From assembly GCA_036346275.1 (NCBI GenBank), contig CM070725.1, positions 34,844,104-34,908,103 of the forward strand: a stretch of 64,000 nucleotides of DNA, in the 5' to 3' direction. The position numbers were made by a program, and so were the translations under genes. This document shows, piece by piece, positions 34,921-46,700 of the stretch. The DNA comes from Otatea glauca. Its lineage: Eukaryota > Streptophyta > Magnoliopsida > Poales > Poaceae. The notes under the pieces were generated by a model. That model was not told where the DNA came from. It saw only the letters and a program-made list of their open reading frames with translations, and did no database searches. Within the stretch, counting starts at the first letter, position 1. Each line of letters starts with the position of its first letter.

Positions 34921-35025
34921 CTGTCACCCAACCAACGGGCGACAGAGGTGTATTTTTACAATTTTTCAGATTCAAGGTATATTATTGCAATTTGAATAAA
35001 AAAAGGTATTATTTAAAAAAAAATC
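34921..35025 (-). repeat. right terminal inverted repeat of the Mutator-like element
   Basis: Reverse complement of the left repeat, with the same AATAATACC, CAAATTGCAATAATATACC and ACACCTCTGTCGCCCGTTGG blocks in order. Inside it lie further GTCGCCCAACC/GGGCGAC inverted motifs. Confidence 0.85.
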
Positions 35026-35218
35026 CAGAATGAGAACATCTTGATAAGCAAAGTACTCACGGAACAGCACATTCGGTCGTTGCAGAATTCGCGCACGAAC
35101 AATCAATTGGCTCTTGCAATGCAGAACAAGCAGCTCCTTGGCAACATTCGGCACTAACTGATGCCACTGTGTAGTGCATTCATATGTAAGCCTTCCATCT
35201 AACATGGTTTAAATTATC

Positions 35219-35502
35219 CATTCCCTCCGTCGTTTATAAGGTTTATTTTTTTAATAGTTTTATCTATAAATATAAGGTTTACATATAAATTTAACAAGAC
35301 CTTTCCTTCTATAACTCTATTTATTCTCTCTCAACCATATGTATTTATTCATTACCACCCACACAAAGTATTATCTCTCATCTTCCAAGACAATTAAGTG
35401 AGGGGCATCTAAGTCATTTTCTCTCGTACATTTCTCAATTTCAACGCAACCTTAATTCTTATACAAAGTCAAAATACGTCTTATATTTTTGGACGGAGGG
35501 AG
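35219..35502. mobile_element. Stowaway-type (Tc1/mariner) MITE
   Basis: The right end reads GGACGGAGGGAG followed by TA, and the left end reads TTCCCTCCGTCG, the usual Stowaway terminus on both sides. The interior is AT-rich with no coding frame. The left TA is not clean, so that end has decayed by a few bases. Confidence 0.78.
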
Positions 35503-35753
35503 TATTATCCTTATTCCTTGTAATGAATTGCCTCTCACAGGCATCCCTGATTACATTTTTCTGAAGGGAATGTATCAAGATAACCAGAGCTGGTTTAGTT
35601 TATGCATTGTCCAGCAAAGCTAGCACCACCCAGCTGCCCCTCGAAACACCAGCTACTGGGCACAAGCTTTAATATAAAGAGAAAAGCTTTGTCACAATCA
35701 GTACCCAGCGACACTAGGAAGATGAACCAGTAAAACAAGGACCAGAACCCCAA

Positions 35754-36790
35754 TCACTGGTGTGGATAACCATGGGGTCCATGTGGTGCCCAAGGTCCAG
35801 TGCCATAGCGGCTCCCCATGGAAGCATAGCCACCATCATAGATGACTTGCAAGCCCATCCCAGGAGTCGCCATAGGTGGTCCATAAGCTCCACGGCTGCT
35901 GAAACCTAAAATTAAATCATGTTATAGGCTAAGCACAATTGATTTCAGTAACTTACATGCCAGTGAGAAAATGAAACCTACTAGGTGCCCTTCTCTTCTC
36001 AATCTCAGCCCTTAGCTTCTCAGCCTCCTGAGCCATAGCTACAAGATCCTTCTCCATTGCCTGCACTTGTGCCGTCAGCTCTGGCTTAGCCTTTTTCTCA
36101 TACTCAAGGGCCGCCCTACAGTGATATTAATAATTAGCTGCTCTTCCACTCAAACAAAAGAAAAAATGGCACTCAAACACTGAATTAAATGCCCCTTTGA
36201 GCCACCAACATAGACTTCACATATGCTGCATCCATTACAGAAGAAACACAAACCAGAATTGTTCAATACCTAGTCTGGATCAGTTCCTGCCGGAGACCAT
36301 CACGTTCAGCCACCATGGCAGGTATTCGCTGGCTTTCAGAGTTCTGATACTCAAGCTCCTTTGATAGAACCTGCACCTTTGCAGTCAGCTCTTGCCTCAA
36401 AGACTGTAGTTTACCTGCTTCAGATCGTAGCTGCAAAGCATCTTGCCTAAGGGGTTCTAAGGAGCGTAGCTCAGCTTCCAGCTTCAGATTCCTCTGAGTC
36501 AGATCCCTCGATTCAAGTTCTTTCTCTGCACGGAGCTTAGGTATAGCCTGACTCGAGGCATGGAGATTTTCTTTCATACGAGGCATTGCTTGTCTGAGAT
36601 CAACAATTTCATCCGCCAGACGTTGGTTGTCATCATGGATTCTGCGCATCTCACCATGGCGTCTAGACAGGTCTTCCTCCAAGCGACGTGGAGAGGTGGG
36701 CCTTGGTTGTGCAAGTGGGGGAGGGGGGCCATCACGAAATCCTCGAGGTTCATCATAGTATTGGCGAACTATGCGGTGTCTTCCTGCCAT
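35754..36790 (-). CDS. FLX-like coiled-coil protein (268 aa)
   Basis: Exons 36790-36270, 36115-35982 and 35905-35754, with GT-AG introns and agreeing phases, encode 268 residues. The N-terminus has a short basic, proline-rich segment (PPPPLAQPRPTSPRRLEEDL), followed by a long coiled coil (about 38-215) with heptad-like stretches (LRQDALQLRSEAGKLQSLRQ) and a Gly/Pro/Tyr-rich C-terminal tail (about 218-268). This is the layout of plant FLX (FLC EXPRESSOR) and FLX-like proteins, which in Arabidopsis help the FRIGIDA complex activate FLC. The grass role is not deducible here. Directly upstream of ATG is a TATATATAA stretch, probably the 3' part of a leader intron. Confidence 0.85.
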
Positions 36791-38268
36791 TTATATATAG
36801 GCCCTAATCAAGAATAACCAGAATTTGGACAATAGAGTAAGAATAATAAAAAAAATTCTGAAAAACACACACACACAGAGGGATGTTGTATGACTTATTA
36901 GGAAAATTACACAGAAATATAAACACTAAAATCTAAGATTTCATTAAATTTTGTTAGCAATGACATTGTCCATGTGAAGTTTCACTTTCCAGAACAGGTT
37001 CTCAATACATCTTCACAGGCTTCAGAAAATTCAGTGAAATCAAATACTTCAGTTAGTTGACGAGTCTGATTACACTAACAAGAAGATCTTGTTCAGGATG
37101 TTTGTTTTAAAACTTTCCAGTACAAATACAAGAATATAAACATTGCAACAACCATGCTCATCAGGGTTATATTCAGGGCAGTACTAGAAAAGAATGGTAA
37201 ATCAATGCTAGCGCAATGTGGAAGATATTTAAAAATGAAAGAAGTATGGGAACGATGGATAGCATACAAACACTACCACCATCATAAGTATTCCAAGGTA
37301 TTAGTGGTCACTTACTGGGATAGCCTTATTGTCTTACACAATACACTTAGGCTGATCAAGCATGCCATTTCAGGACTAAAAGAAGGCATTTGGGGATCAG
37401 TAAAAACCACATGTACAAGACCAGCACATGCTAACTGGAAGGAATCTGGCTGCTTAGTGTTAAAGCCTATAATACATCTACACAGCAGTAGGAGATGCAC
37501 AAGACCACAGTATACGGACGCTAAAAATTGTGGAGTTACATAACACATAACTGCCACTCAGTAAATACGCAAAAAGAACACTGGAACTGATGGTTTCTAA
37601 TGAAATATAATCCTGAGTTCTTGCAGAAAATTGCAACACTCTTTGCTGAACTGGCATTCAAAAAATAGATGCAACCAATCTTCCACTGATGGAACAGATG
37701 GCTTCAACAAGAGACCAAAACACACTTTAAATAACAAATAGAATTACAATAGTGCCTATTAACACAGGAGAAAACATAATGTCAATATGCAGCCCATATC
37801 ACTTATTAATACGATTTGATCAAAGGTGAATACTTTTCATGTTAAAGAAAACGTAGCATGCCCCATTTGTTTAAAGTCTTGAGTACCAACATATATCCTT
37901 TCAATATGATTATGTTTTGCGCTTCTTCATAAACCATGTGCTTTCATAATTTATAATTATCCAACTTCCGTGTCTCCAGAAATATGCAGTGCGAGGATAA
38001 CAAGCTTCATCTATTACCACATACACTGCTAGAGCCTACCTATATTGCTGTACCAACCAAGCGTAGGTGATCAAAGCAATATAACTGCCCTACATATAAT
38101 AGTAGGACTTAAGCATTTCATCGATCAACAACATAACCGACGTTAACAACAGTTTTTGAAGGGCTATTGGTTTGGTTGTTAACATCAATTGGAGAGAGAG
38201 AGAAAAAAGGATGAACTTATGTTGCAGTGATACATCTGAGAGATGTGCCCGTTTATTTTATAGCAGAT
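36791..38268 (-). other. probable FLX-like leader intron, no other gene seen
   Basis: AT-rich DNA with no coding frame. A good donor, CGCTG|GTAAGG on the minus strand near 38500, lies downstream of a C/T-rich leader-like stretch (38505-38660), suggesting that the FLX-like transcript starts there and that an intron of about 1.7 kb precedes the coding exon. This is inferred from sequence only. Confidence 0.4.
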
Positions 38269-40787
38269 CAGGAGCGGACCTAACGTGGGTGATGGGGGTT
38301 CAGTTGAACCCCAAAAATTTAGGAAAATAAACTGCTACTAATACTCCACCACGGAGCAAACAAATCCGCAAAATACTCCATGGACTGGACTATCCATCCC
38401 AGAAAGAAAGATCTGGATGGGATTGCTCACAGCAAAGAAAAGATCCCCAGGACAAAGCTCACTCTTAGAACAACAATCGAAGCTAAAGCTTCCTTACCAG
38501 CGAAAGAAGAGATCAATCCTAGTCCAGATGGATCTCTGCTCCACGCCAGTCGGTAGAGCGGAGGAGGAGTGGAGGACGCCTATGAGGTAAGAAGTCCTTC
38601 GCTTCGAGGTTGAGACAAACAGGGAGCAATAGCCGCGACGGGATCGGACATATGGAGAAGAAGAGGATGGGCTAGAAGTAGACCTTATGAAACGTCGGGC
38701 CGGGCTCAAAAAGCCTACTTAAAACGTCAGGTCTGAACCCGGCCCGAAGCCCAATAAATGTAAACTTGGCTAGCCAAAGCCCAGCCCGATTAGACCGTGG
38801 TGCAAACTTGAAGCGAAGAAAAAGAAAATAAAATTCGAAGTAGGAGTTTTTCTAAGGAATTAGTATATGAAACAGTGTAATGTGGAGTTAGAAACGTTTT
38901 TTATTTTTGCAAAATCATCGATCCAAGAATAGTTGATTACAAGAACAATCATCAAAACCATGGCAATCATTCAAAATCAAAATCAAAACATATATTATGC
39001 TTACTCACTACCCTCGAACACGTATGCTAAGCTTGTTGGATCTAATTTGTTGCTTGCAATTTATTTCTTCAAAAGACTAAATACATGTGGTGGTTATTGG
39101 GTTCTATGTATGTTGGGCAATAATGCAAACACGAATCATCAAGTAGAACAAAAAATTAAGGCAAGTAAGGCAACAGGCACTTAATCGAATCCCTCTGTTC
39201 ATCTTCTTTACTAGCAGTTTATCTGAGCAGCAAACATGTAGACGGCCTCGCGACCCACCACCATGTGAGCGTGAGGAGGAGGATGACTTGGGGGAGCTGC
39301 CATGGAAGGTAAGGGTAGGGAGGGAGGAGGCGGAGGTCATAGGGAGGGCACGAAGAGAAGTAACAAGGGAGTTGTCGCCGGATGTGAGGATATTAAGGAC
39401 CGTCTGGAAGAGATGGGGATTGAGTCTAGGATGAAGCAAAACGTTTATATATGACGGCTATGGTTAGGATTGAAGGACTACAGCTGAGCACAAGTGCTTG
39501 CATTGGGCTAGTCCGATCTTGCTATTCCAATCTTATTCTTTTTGGAAATCAGAAATTTATGCGCTCTTATCCTTTGCTCTTGTCATCATCAAGAGAAAAA
39601 TAGCAGGCGATGGTTAAAACTAAGGATTGGGTGTTTAATGAAAAGGGAAAATGTGTGGAAGAAGTAAGATTACAAGTCAAGAGAAGAACCGGAATAATTT
39701 AGCGTTGGAGGACAAGTTGGAACAAATGTCTGTACCAACACACAGGGACAGATGACCTGTGTGTTTGTCGATGACAAACAGTCATTGTAGTTGGAAATTG
39801 TGGTTGCAAGTGCACAGTGCACTACTCTACTCCAAAGGCCTAGCCATATATATTCCTAAATCAAGTAATCAACATAGTAGGTACTAAAAAATAATTAGCA
39901 CAATATTTTGTGAAATTTTCTTTTAGGTTTGCATCATGTATGAACATATCGAGCTGATAGTATAGAACCCTCTAATTTTGTTTAGAAGAGCAAATCCTTC
40001 AAAATCTATGCGAATTTTACGAAAATAGTATAATTTCTTTGAAACCCCTACCAAAACACTCGTTCCAAACATGTTTTTAGCCCAGGACTATTCATGGCAG
40101 GAATACATCTTTTCTCCCAGTTTAAAAATGTATTTGACCATACGTGATTATACGGAGTTTGATCTTTCTAAAATCCAAATAGTTTCATAGAAATGCCTAG
40201 AAACTTTAGATATTTTATTTGAAGAAATTTGATTTTGCCAATTGTCATCAACCTAGTGGCCACAAGAATTATATATTGCTTTGAATCAAAAATATACATC
40301 ATTTGCAAGAGTTGATTTTGGTTTGCAAATATTTACATTTTATTTTTTGAAGCAATATGCTCGACAAAATATTCATGTTAATTGTTATTCTCATGGATAA
40401 GTAAATCGTTAATAAAGACAACATATGTTAAAAAGAAAATATTTACTAATTCATTTTCTATGTGTGTAAAAAAACTATTTAGTATGATAACATATAAAAT
40501 AAGAATAGAGAATATGGTTAGGATTAATATCAATTTAAGAACAAAATGCACCATTGTGTTGTCACCTGAAATTGTAATAGTTTTATTTAAAAAAAACTTG
40601 TAATTGTGTTATCACCAAACAAAGTTTTGCTTTTTACTTCAAATTTTTTTAATTGTTATTGACTTTTAATAGACTTAGAAATGTGATTTTATTTTTAATT
40701 TGTATAAACAATATAAGTATATATTGAAAAACGTAGCATAATGTAATTAGCGAACACTCATTCATAAAATCCAAAATCCGCCACTGT
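38269..40787. mobile_element. possible hAT-like element with CAGxGGCGGA termini
   Basis: The left end reads CAGGAGCGGACC and the right end, inverted, reads CAGTGGCGGATT. Flanks are TAGCAGAT and TAGCCTAT, 6 of 8 matching. The CAGTGGCGGAT terminus is frequent in grass genomes. No transposase is visible. A minus-strand stretch at 39180-39435 has coding-like composition (LFQTVLNILTSGDNSLVTSL) and could be a captured gene fragment. The proposed FLX leader exon would lie inside this element, which weakens one of the two readings. Confidence 0.3.
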
Positions 40788-43019
40788 AGCCTATTCCTTT
40801 TGACTAAAATATGTTTAGCCATATTACAATATAGAACAGGTTTGCAGAAGTTGCTTTACTCAAAACTTCTTGTACGAGACAATAAGAAGTAATAGTAGCA
40901 TTGTAGAAAAATCATGAGCACCTCCAATGGTAGGCATACAATCAAGACCAAAACGCAATAGATAGATTATAGCTGACCAAAAATATAGGATGTGATCCAA
41001 GCAATGCTCATCTGTTTCAAAATTAACATATATCCATAGAATCTATGTAGCACCGATACGCGATCCCCCCACACCACCGGCCCAAAACCAGGGGCGAGCT
41101 TAAAGCGATTGGGAAAACAAGCTGCTATTATGTCAACAATTAGTTCAACTCCGCATGAACTGGATGGATCAAAGTATCTCGGAAAGAAATGAAGATTTGG
41201 ATCTGATAACTCACAACAATGAACAAGCAAAGCTACGTTAGGGCTTTCGTACCAACAGATGGGCTCGAGTAAGGCGACTTAGGGCTTGAAAAGGCAGCGC
41301 CCCGTGGCAAGAGGCAAGGTGGCTGAGGAGGGGACGGGGAGGCGTCGGTGAGGGAAGGGTTGGGGAGAGCCAAAGAGAGGGGAAGAGATGGGGGTAGGGT
41401 AAGATGGTAAAGTTGAAAGTGTTCCAGGAAGATACGTTTGTGGCTAAGGAAACACCCATGATTAATGGAAACAAGACTTGTGCTGGACAGAGCTAACGGG
41501 GGGAATATCTTGTTCTATTTGGGTGAAACAGAAATTTTAAAATAGGCGCTTGATTTTCACCTAATGATAATTACAAAGAGATTGTAAGAGTGTTGAGCTT
41601 ATATGGATTTGTTTAACAAACAATTTTCACCTACACTAACAGCACATCTCTAAAAGTTTCAATCCGACTGTACAAATAACACAATTTTGAAATTCAGTGC
41701 ATTTATATCCATAGTTGAAAATTGAATCATGCAATTCTTCGGATCGGATGCATAAACATGATATACAAATATTGGATATCACATTATTAAAATCACTATA
41801 TTACAATGTCAAGCATCTATTGTAGACAAACATTCCCATCATTCATGAAATAAAAAATTTGTCGAGTTTGATACAGTACATACATTTAAAAACCCATTAT
41901 AATTTTGGAAATACATGCTTACGTATGTACTATAAAATCATCTAATCCTATAAGTATATGTACTATAAAATCATCTAATGCTATAAGTATCTAAGGGAAC
42001 ACACGTGGAAAAACATTGGTTCCATGGAAGAATGGGAATTCTCGTGGCAGGCATTTGATTAGAGACAAGAAGCTCATATTAATACAGGGTTCACCCCCTT
42101 CCACCTAATACACTTATACAATAACACCCTCACAACCACCATGGAATCTTTCATCAACCCTCTCCTCAACCCATCACTCATTCACCTCTCCTCATCCCCA
42201 ATCACACTCTACAACTTTGTTGTTTCACACTCACGACTGATGCCGCCCTATGCCAATCACTCGCTGACTCCACTGCACCCACGCTCCCTAACACCCCCTG
42301 CCCTAAGCCATTGTTGCTGCCTCTGATCCAGATCTCTCCCAAAGCAAGGGGGTCTAGTGATGTTGATGCATCTCATGTTACCCATTCAACCCCATCGAGC
42401 TAACCATCATCGAGCAATGACCCATTCACTAGAATCCGTAGTCTCTCACTGTCACCATACTATCGCCTACATCGCTATCGGTGCTACCCTATCCTATCGA
42501 TAGAATAACGTGTTGTTCTTGTTGTGTATTATAGAAATTCCTTTTGTGTACCCAAATTCTTGAATGAACAACATCTAGTGTGTGGTCTTAGAAGAGTTGT
42601 TTGGCTTTGTTGTTTTTTCTAGTTTGGTTTCGGGCAAAATGTGTTACATGATAGTAAACCCTAGATACCAATACATAAGACCAATATCACAATGAGTTTG
42701 GTAGGGGACGTTCGTTCGCCCCGATATGTCTCAAACCACAAAATAGATGGTTTGAAGAGGTTTTTAACATTTTATCATGCCAAGCCAAACATCGCTGATA
42801 TCCTTTGCCACAAAAGATAATTAAAAGAAAACCTATAGATCTAGATTGATTGACATTGTAGCAAATTCGTTATTATACTACAATAATAACAAAGTAATGA
42901 TTTAAGAATAAAGGAAAAAATAATAGTGTAATAATAAATCTGATACGTGGGTTTCTCTTATGACCGGACGGCTCAAAGCCATATGAGCAATCATTGCTAA
43001 ACTATTGTAGGAAAAAAAA
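40788..43019. other. intergenic; leader-like C/T-rich patch at 41240-41480
   Basis: No gene is recognised. On the minus strand 41480-41240 is pyrimidine-rich like a 5' leader and ends near a possible donor (CTGTTG|GTACGA, about 41252). It could be an alternative first exon of the FLX-like gene. The remainder is AT-rich. Small frames near 42141 and 40382 have no features of real proteins. Confidence 0.35.
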
Positions 43020-43235
43020 GCAGAGTTCTTCTAAAATAATATATATTTTAAATAATTTTATAAAAATAAATATTTCGAAAAAAATTTATAAGCATTGGCG
43101 ACCGTTCTTCTGTCGCCAATTGAATTGAAGACAGGGACTACATAGGTATATTTTTCTAAATTTTCTTTTCGAGATGATATTTTTATAAATTATTGAAAAA
43201 ATATTTTGTTTAAAAAAATTCTAAAAACAACCCCC
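43020..43235. mobile_element. possible small foldback MITE
   Basis: The two sides are rough inverted repeats: AT-rich arms with TTTAAATAATTTTATAAAAA and CGAAAA blocks around a TGTCGCC core. The layout (poly-A/T, AAAAATATACCTA, then GTC GCC) resembles the TIR of the Mutator-like element at 24241-35025. No clear TSD. Confidence 0.35.
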
Positions 43236-43748
43236 CACCCTCTCCAGGAGTCCAGGGAGCAGGGGCAAGCCCGTCCATCCAAGCCGGATTCGTGTCCATA
43301 CTCTTGGCGAGCCAGACCGAATTGAGCAAAAGAAAAAAAAAGTATTAATTGAACGCCCTCTCAAAATCACAGAAAAAATATGGTATTGGTCTTCTCCTCC
43401 CACCCCCCGCAGGCGGCGAAGTAGAACAAGGAAAGGGTCCAATAGCAAAATCGTGAGCGGCGGCGACGGCGAGGCGGCTCGCGGCGGAGGCGAGGGAAGC
43501 AGCAGCAGCAGCAGGGAGGCGCCGCCGATCGGTCGGTCGCGTGCCCGGCCTACCCCCCATCGCGCCGGGGTCAAAAGGGTAGAAAAAAGAGCCGCGGGGG
43601 GAATTTCTTCGCACCGCGGCGCACGCAAGGAATCCAGCGAGGAGGAAGGAAGGGAGCGGATGGGACGGAAGGTTTCGGATTCTAGTTGAGCCCTGGGCAC
43701 GCAGGAGGGGGAGCGGGGAGAGAGCCGGAGGCGGCGGCGCTGGGTTTG

Positions 43749-46700
43749 ATGAGGAAGGCTGGAGCAAAAGGTATACGCAACCCTAGATCTTAGAAAATCT
43801 GAGTAGTATCTTTGCCTACTGCTTTGCTGGCTCCCGCCGCCGCCGGGGCGTCCGGATTAGGGTTTTTTTAACCCAGTGGGCTTGGTTCTGAGGGCCGCCA
43901 CTGCCGCGGAGATCGACCTGTGGATCGCCGTTTCCGTCTTGTGTTGGGGATGGAGGACAGGTTCTCGCCCGCCAGTTCTCGCCCGCCAGTTGTCAGACTC
44001 AGATCTGCTTTGTCTGAGGGATTTGGACACCTGGCCGCAGCGGAGTTTGTCTCAGGTCAATCTACAGGCTTGTAGCTGTTGTTCATCTTTCTGTGCATCT
44101 ACCGGAAAGAGTTGCTCGTCTGAAATTCTTCCAGCTTCTAGATCTGCCTGTATTCCTGGGGATTAATTGTTTCGGAAGATGAAGGATTGGTGCTCTATCT
44201 GGGGCGGAGGCTGATGCCGAGGGAAGAGGGCAGTTGACTTGTGGATGCTGCTGTTTTGTTTTGTTGCCATTGGGATTCAGTCCTGACAGGAGAGACTTAC
44301 TTTCGGTCTTGCTTCTGGTGTTCCATATGTGCAACAAGACAGAAGTGCTTGTTTGTAACTGTCGGGTTGGAAGTTTGAAGCTTTTTTTTCTTAATCTGCT
44401 ACTGAAAGTCGGGCCAGGAATTCAAAGTTTTTTCTTAATTTGCTTACTGAAGGGTGTCAATATAGTGGCTGCTGATGGGTGCCCGGGGGTGGTGGCATGA
44501 CTGCGGAAGCATCTTTTAGTTTTTAACTCTCGCTTATGTGCATGCTATGTGGACTGTGATGCTATTATTCTTCAAACAGTACATCCTAAGCTTTGGTGGT
44601 GTGGTGCTCAACAGCAACCTTCTGTTTTTGTTTTCCAGAGGATTTTGTGGTATCTATTGGATCTGAGGGTGCAGTTGATGTGAATCGATCTCCTTTTTCT
44701 GCTGCAACAACAGGAAGACGATCTGATTTGATGGTATGCACACGATTTTCCATTCGCTAACACTTTGGTTTGTGTCTTTCTTGCACTCTTTGCCAAGCTA
44801 AAAGTTTGACGTTGGGTTCAGTTTTCTAAGCATTGGTGTTGTACCTCATCTTTGATTTTTAACTTCTGCTGTACGGGATATCATGACTAGTTTGGTTCTC
44901 TTGGCAGGTTCGATTATGTACTTGTACTGGAAGGTCGTCATCGTCGTCACTTCGTAATCTTAATAACACAGATATTTCGATGACCTGCAAAGGCTGTGGT
45001 GGTGAATCAACAGCTGACGGAGGCGGGCCATCGTGTAGCAGCAAGCTTAACACCATGGGTTTGGAGCTCCCAAGACCTATAGATCCTGAGGTGAGATGGA
45101 TGACTGTAAGCAGAAGGCAAAGAGCTGCAAGGAGAGCAAGGACATCTTTTTCTGGAGAAGACAGAATGAAGGATGAAATTAGATCTTTCTATGCATGTGG
45201 CAATGCCACAAGTCAAGAGACGGCACAAGTAGACGCTCCAGTGTCAGAATCTGAGAAGGTTTTTATTTTCCTCCTCTAGAGTATGATGAAATAAGAGTCA
45301 ACAGTCAATACAATTCATGAATGCGAATTTTCTGAACTATTTAATTTTATGTCTGCAGCTTGGAGTATCTATTCTTGGTCGGCGCTTTAGTGAACCCATG
45401 GAAAATGTTCCAATTAAAAAGAGAAGATTTCATGTGGATTGTTCTCCATCACCTCCATCCACTCCATTGCTAGTGGATTCGTATGAAAACATATTGAGCA
45501 GATCCTGTGGAGGCATATCAGCAAATGGGAAGCGTCGCAAGGTTAAAATGCTAGGAGGTGAGTGCAAGGAGGAAAAGAAAGGGCCTTTTGATGCTGATGA
45601 TTTTTCTGGTATATCAATACTGGCTGCTGCGGCCTGTGAGAGTGAGATGGACAGTGACATATTAAATGGTGAATGCTCGAAGTCAGCCTACTGTCTTGAA
45701 GAAAAAAAGCCGGAGACTATTACGAGCTGTTCTGAGTTGAGTCTCCTACATGAAATCAAGGAGGATAAGTTAAATATTCCGGATGCTTCACATTGCAAAT
45801 CGGACAGGCCTGAGTCATTTGAATCTGCTTCTGATTTGAAACCCTTGTTTCCCACTGCATTAAACAGTTCAGAAAATCTTGTTGAATCTGCTTCTGCTCC
45901 CAAGGCCAATCATGCGCTTTATTCTGCATTGAGCAGTGCAAACAAAACAGATGGTTTTTCATCTGCTTCAGATGTGAAGCCTTCAGGTGTTACCATGTCA
46001 AACAACTCAAGTAATCCAGATAAATCTGTGGGCTGCTTGCAAGATACAGTATTGCAAACCAAGTGTTCCAATGACACTCGTGATTGTAGGTTGCACTGGG
46101 ATCTTAACGTTGCAATGGAAGCATGGGACACTAATTGTGATGATGATGATGATGATCATGATATGGTTGGTCTTGATCCTGTAGCTTCTGCTCTAAGCAA
46201 TTGTAATGATACTGAAAATGAGATGAACAAACCACAGACATTTCAGGATCTTTTAAACTCAACAGTTGCTGGTGGTGTATCTGATCTTTCTGGTGACAAA
46301 ATTCATGTGGTTGATGTACCGAAACATGTTAGGACAAGGGGTGAAAGCATTTTTCCAGGTGATAGTTCATCTCATCCTTTGTGCAGTCGGTCTCATCAAA
46401 ACTTGCAGCTATTGGAATCTGAATCTCTAGATGGGAATGATTCATCTGCAGAAACAAAGGATTTGCCTGATCAGGAGAGCAGTTATGTTTCCAAAGTTGA
46501 ATCGCACCTAGGATCTAATCCAGATTGCAGTGCTTTGGCTCCTATCACGGAGCATGTTGCTTTGACTGCAGATGTGGAGAAACTTGATGTTTCGCATGCC
46601 TCACCACTTGATTGTGAAGGTTTGTCTCATTCGGCTTCTGTGGATGGTCATGGTGAACTGGACTCCAAAGTGAAGCCTTTGGCAAGTCGATTGGTTTCTG

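Larger units (their letters stand above)
24241..35025 (-). mobile_element. Mutator-like element (10.8 kb) carrying MuDR-domain/PMD chimera and a second gene
   Basis: The element is bounded by inverted repeats of about 105 bp (24241-24345 and 34921-35025) and by a perfect 10-bp direct repeat CAGAATGAGA (24231-24240 and 35026-35035). Long TIRs and a 9-11-bp TSD fit the Mutator superfamily. On the minus strand it holds, in order, a TATA box (31510-31517), a MuDR DNA-binding domain fused to a plant mobile domain (27033-30497) and a separate two-exon gene (25235-26173). A hAT element (31625-34833) inserted later; without it the element is about 7.6 kb. I see no DDE transposase core or SWIM finger, so this copy is non-autonomous as it stands. 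Confidence 0.82.
19220..35205 (-). pseudogene. unidentified 154-codon frame split by two transposons
   Basis: Three minus-strand pieces, 35205-35026, 24230-24113 and 19386-19220, form one open frame of 154 codons plus TAA when the Mutator-like element and the gypsy solo LTR are removed with one copy of each target duplication. The frame is kept across both junctions. The first piece reads MLDGRLTYECTTQWHQL onward and the last ends FKRIGSSSS. I recognise no domain. It may be the last exon of a gene, a non-coding RNA, or chance; about 154 codons without a stop is unlikely by chance in one chosen frame but not impossible. The methionine may not be the true start, since a Stowaway-type MITE lies 14 bp upstream. 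Confidence 0.4.

Noticed and set aside
43221..43767. Minus-strand frames of up to 159 codons
   Set aside because: They are antisense to the GC-rich 5' leader of the plus-strand gene starting at 43749 and show no domain.
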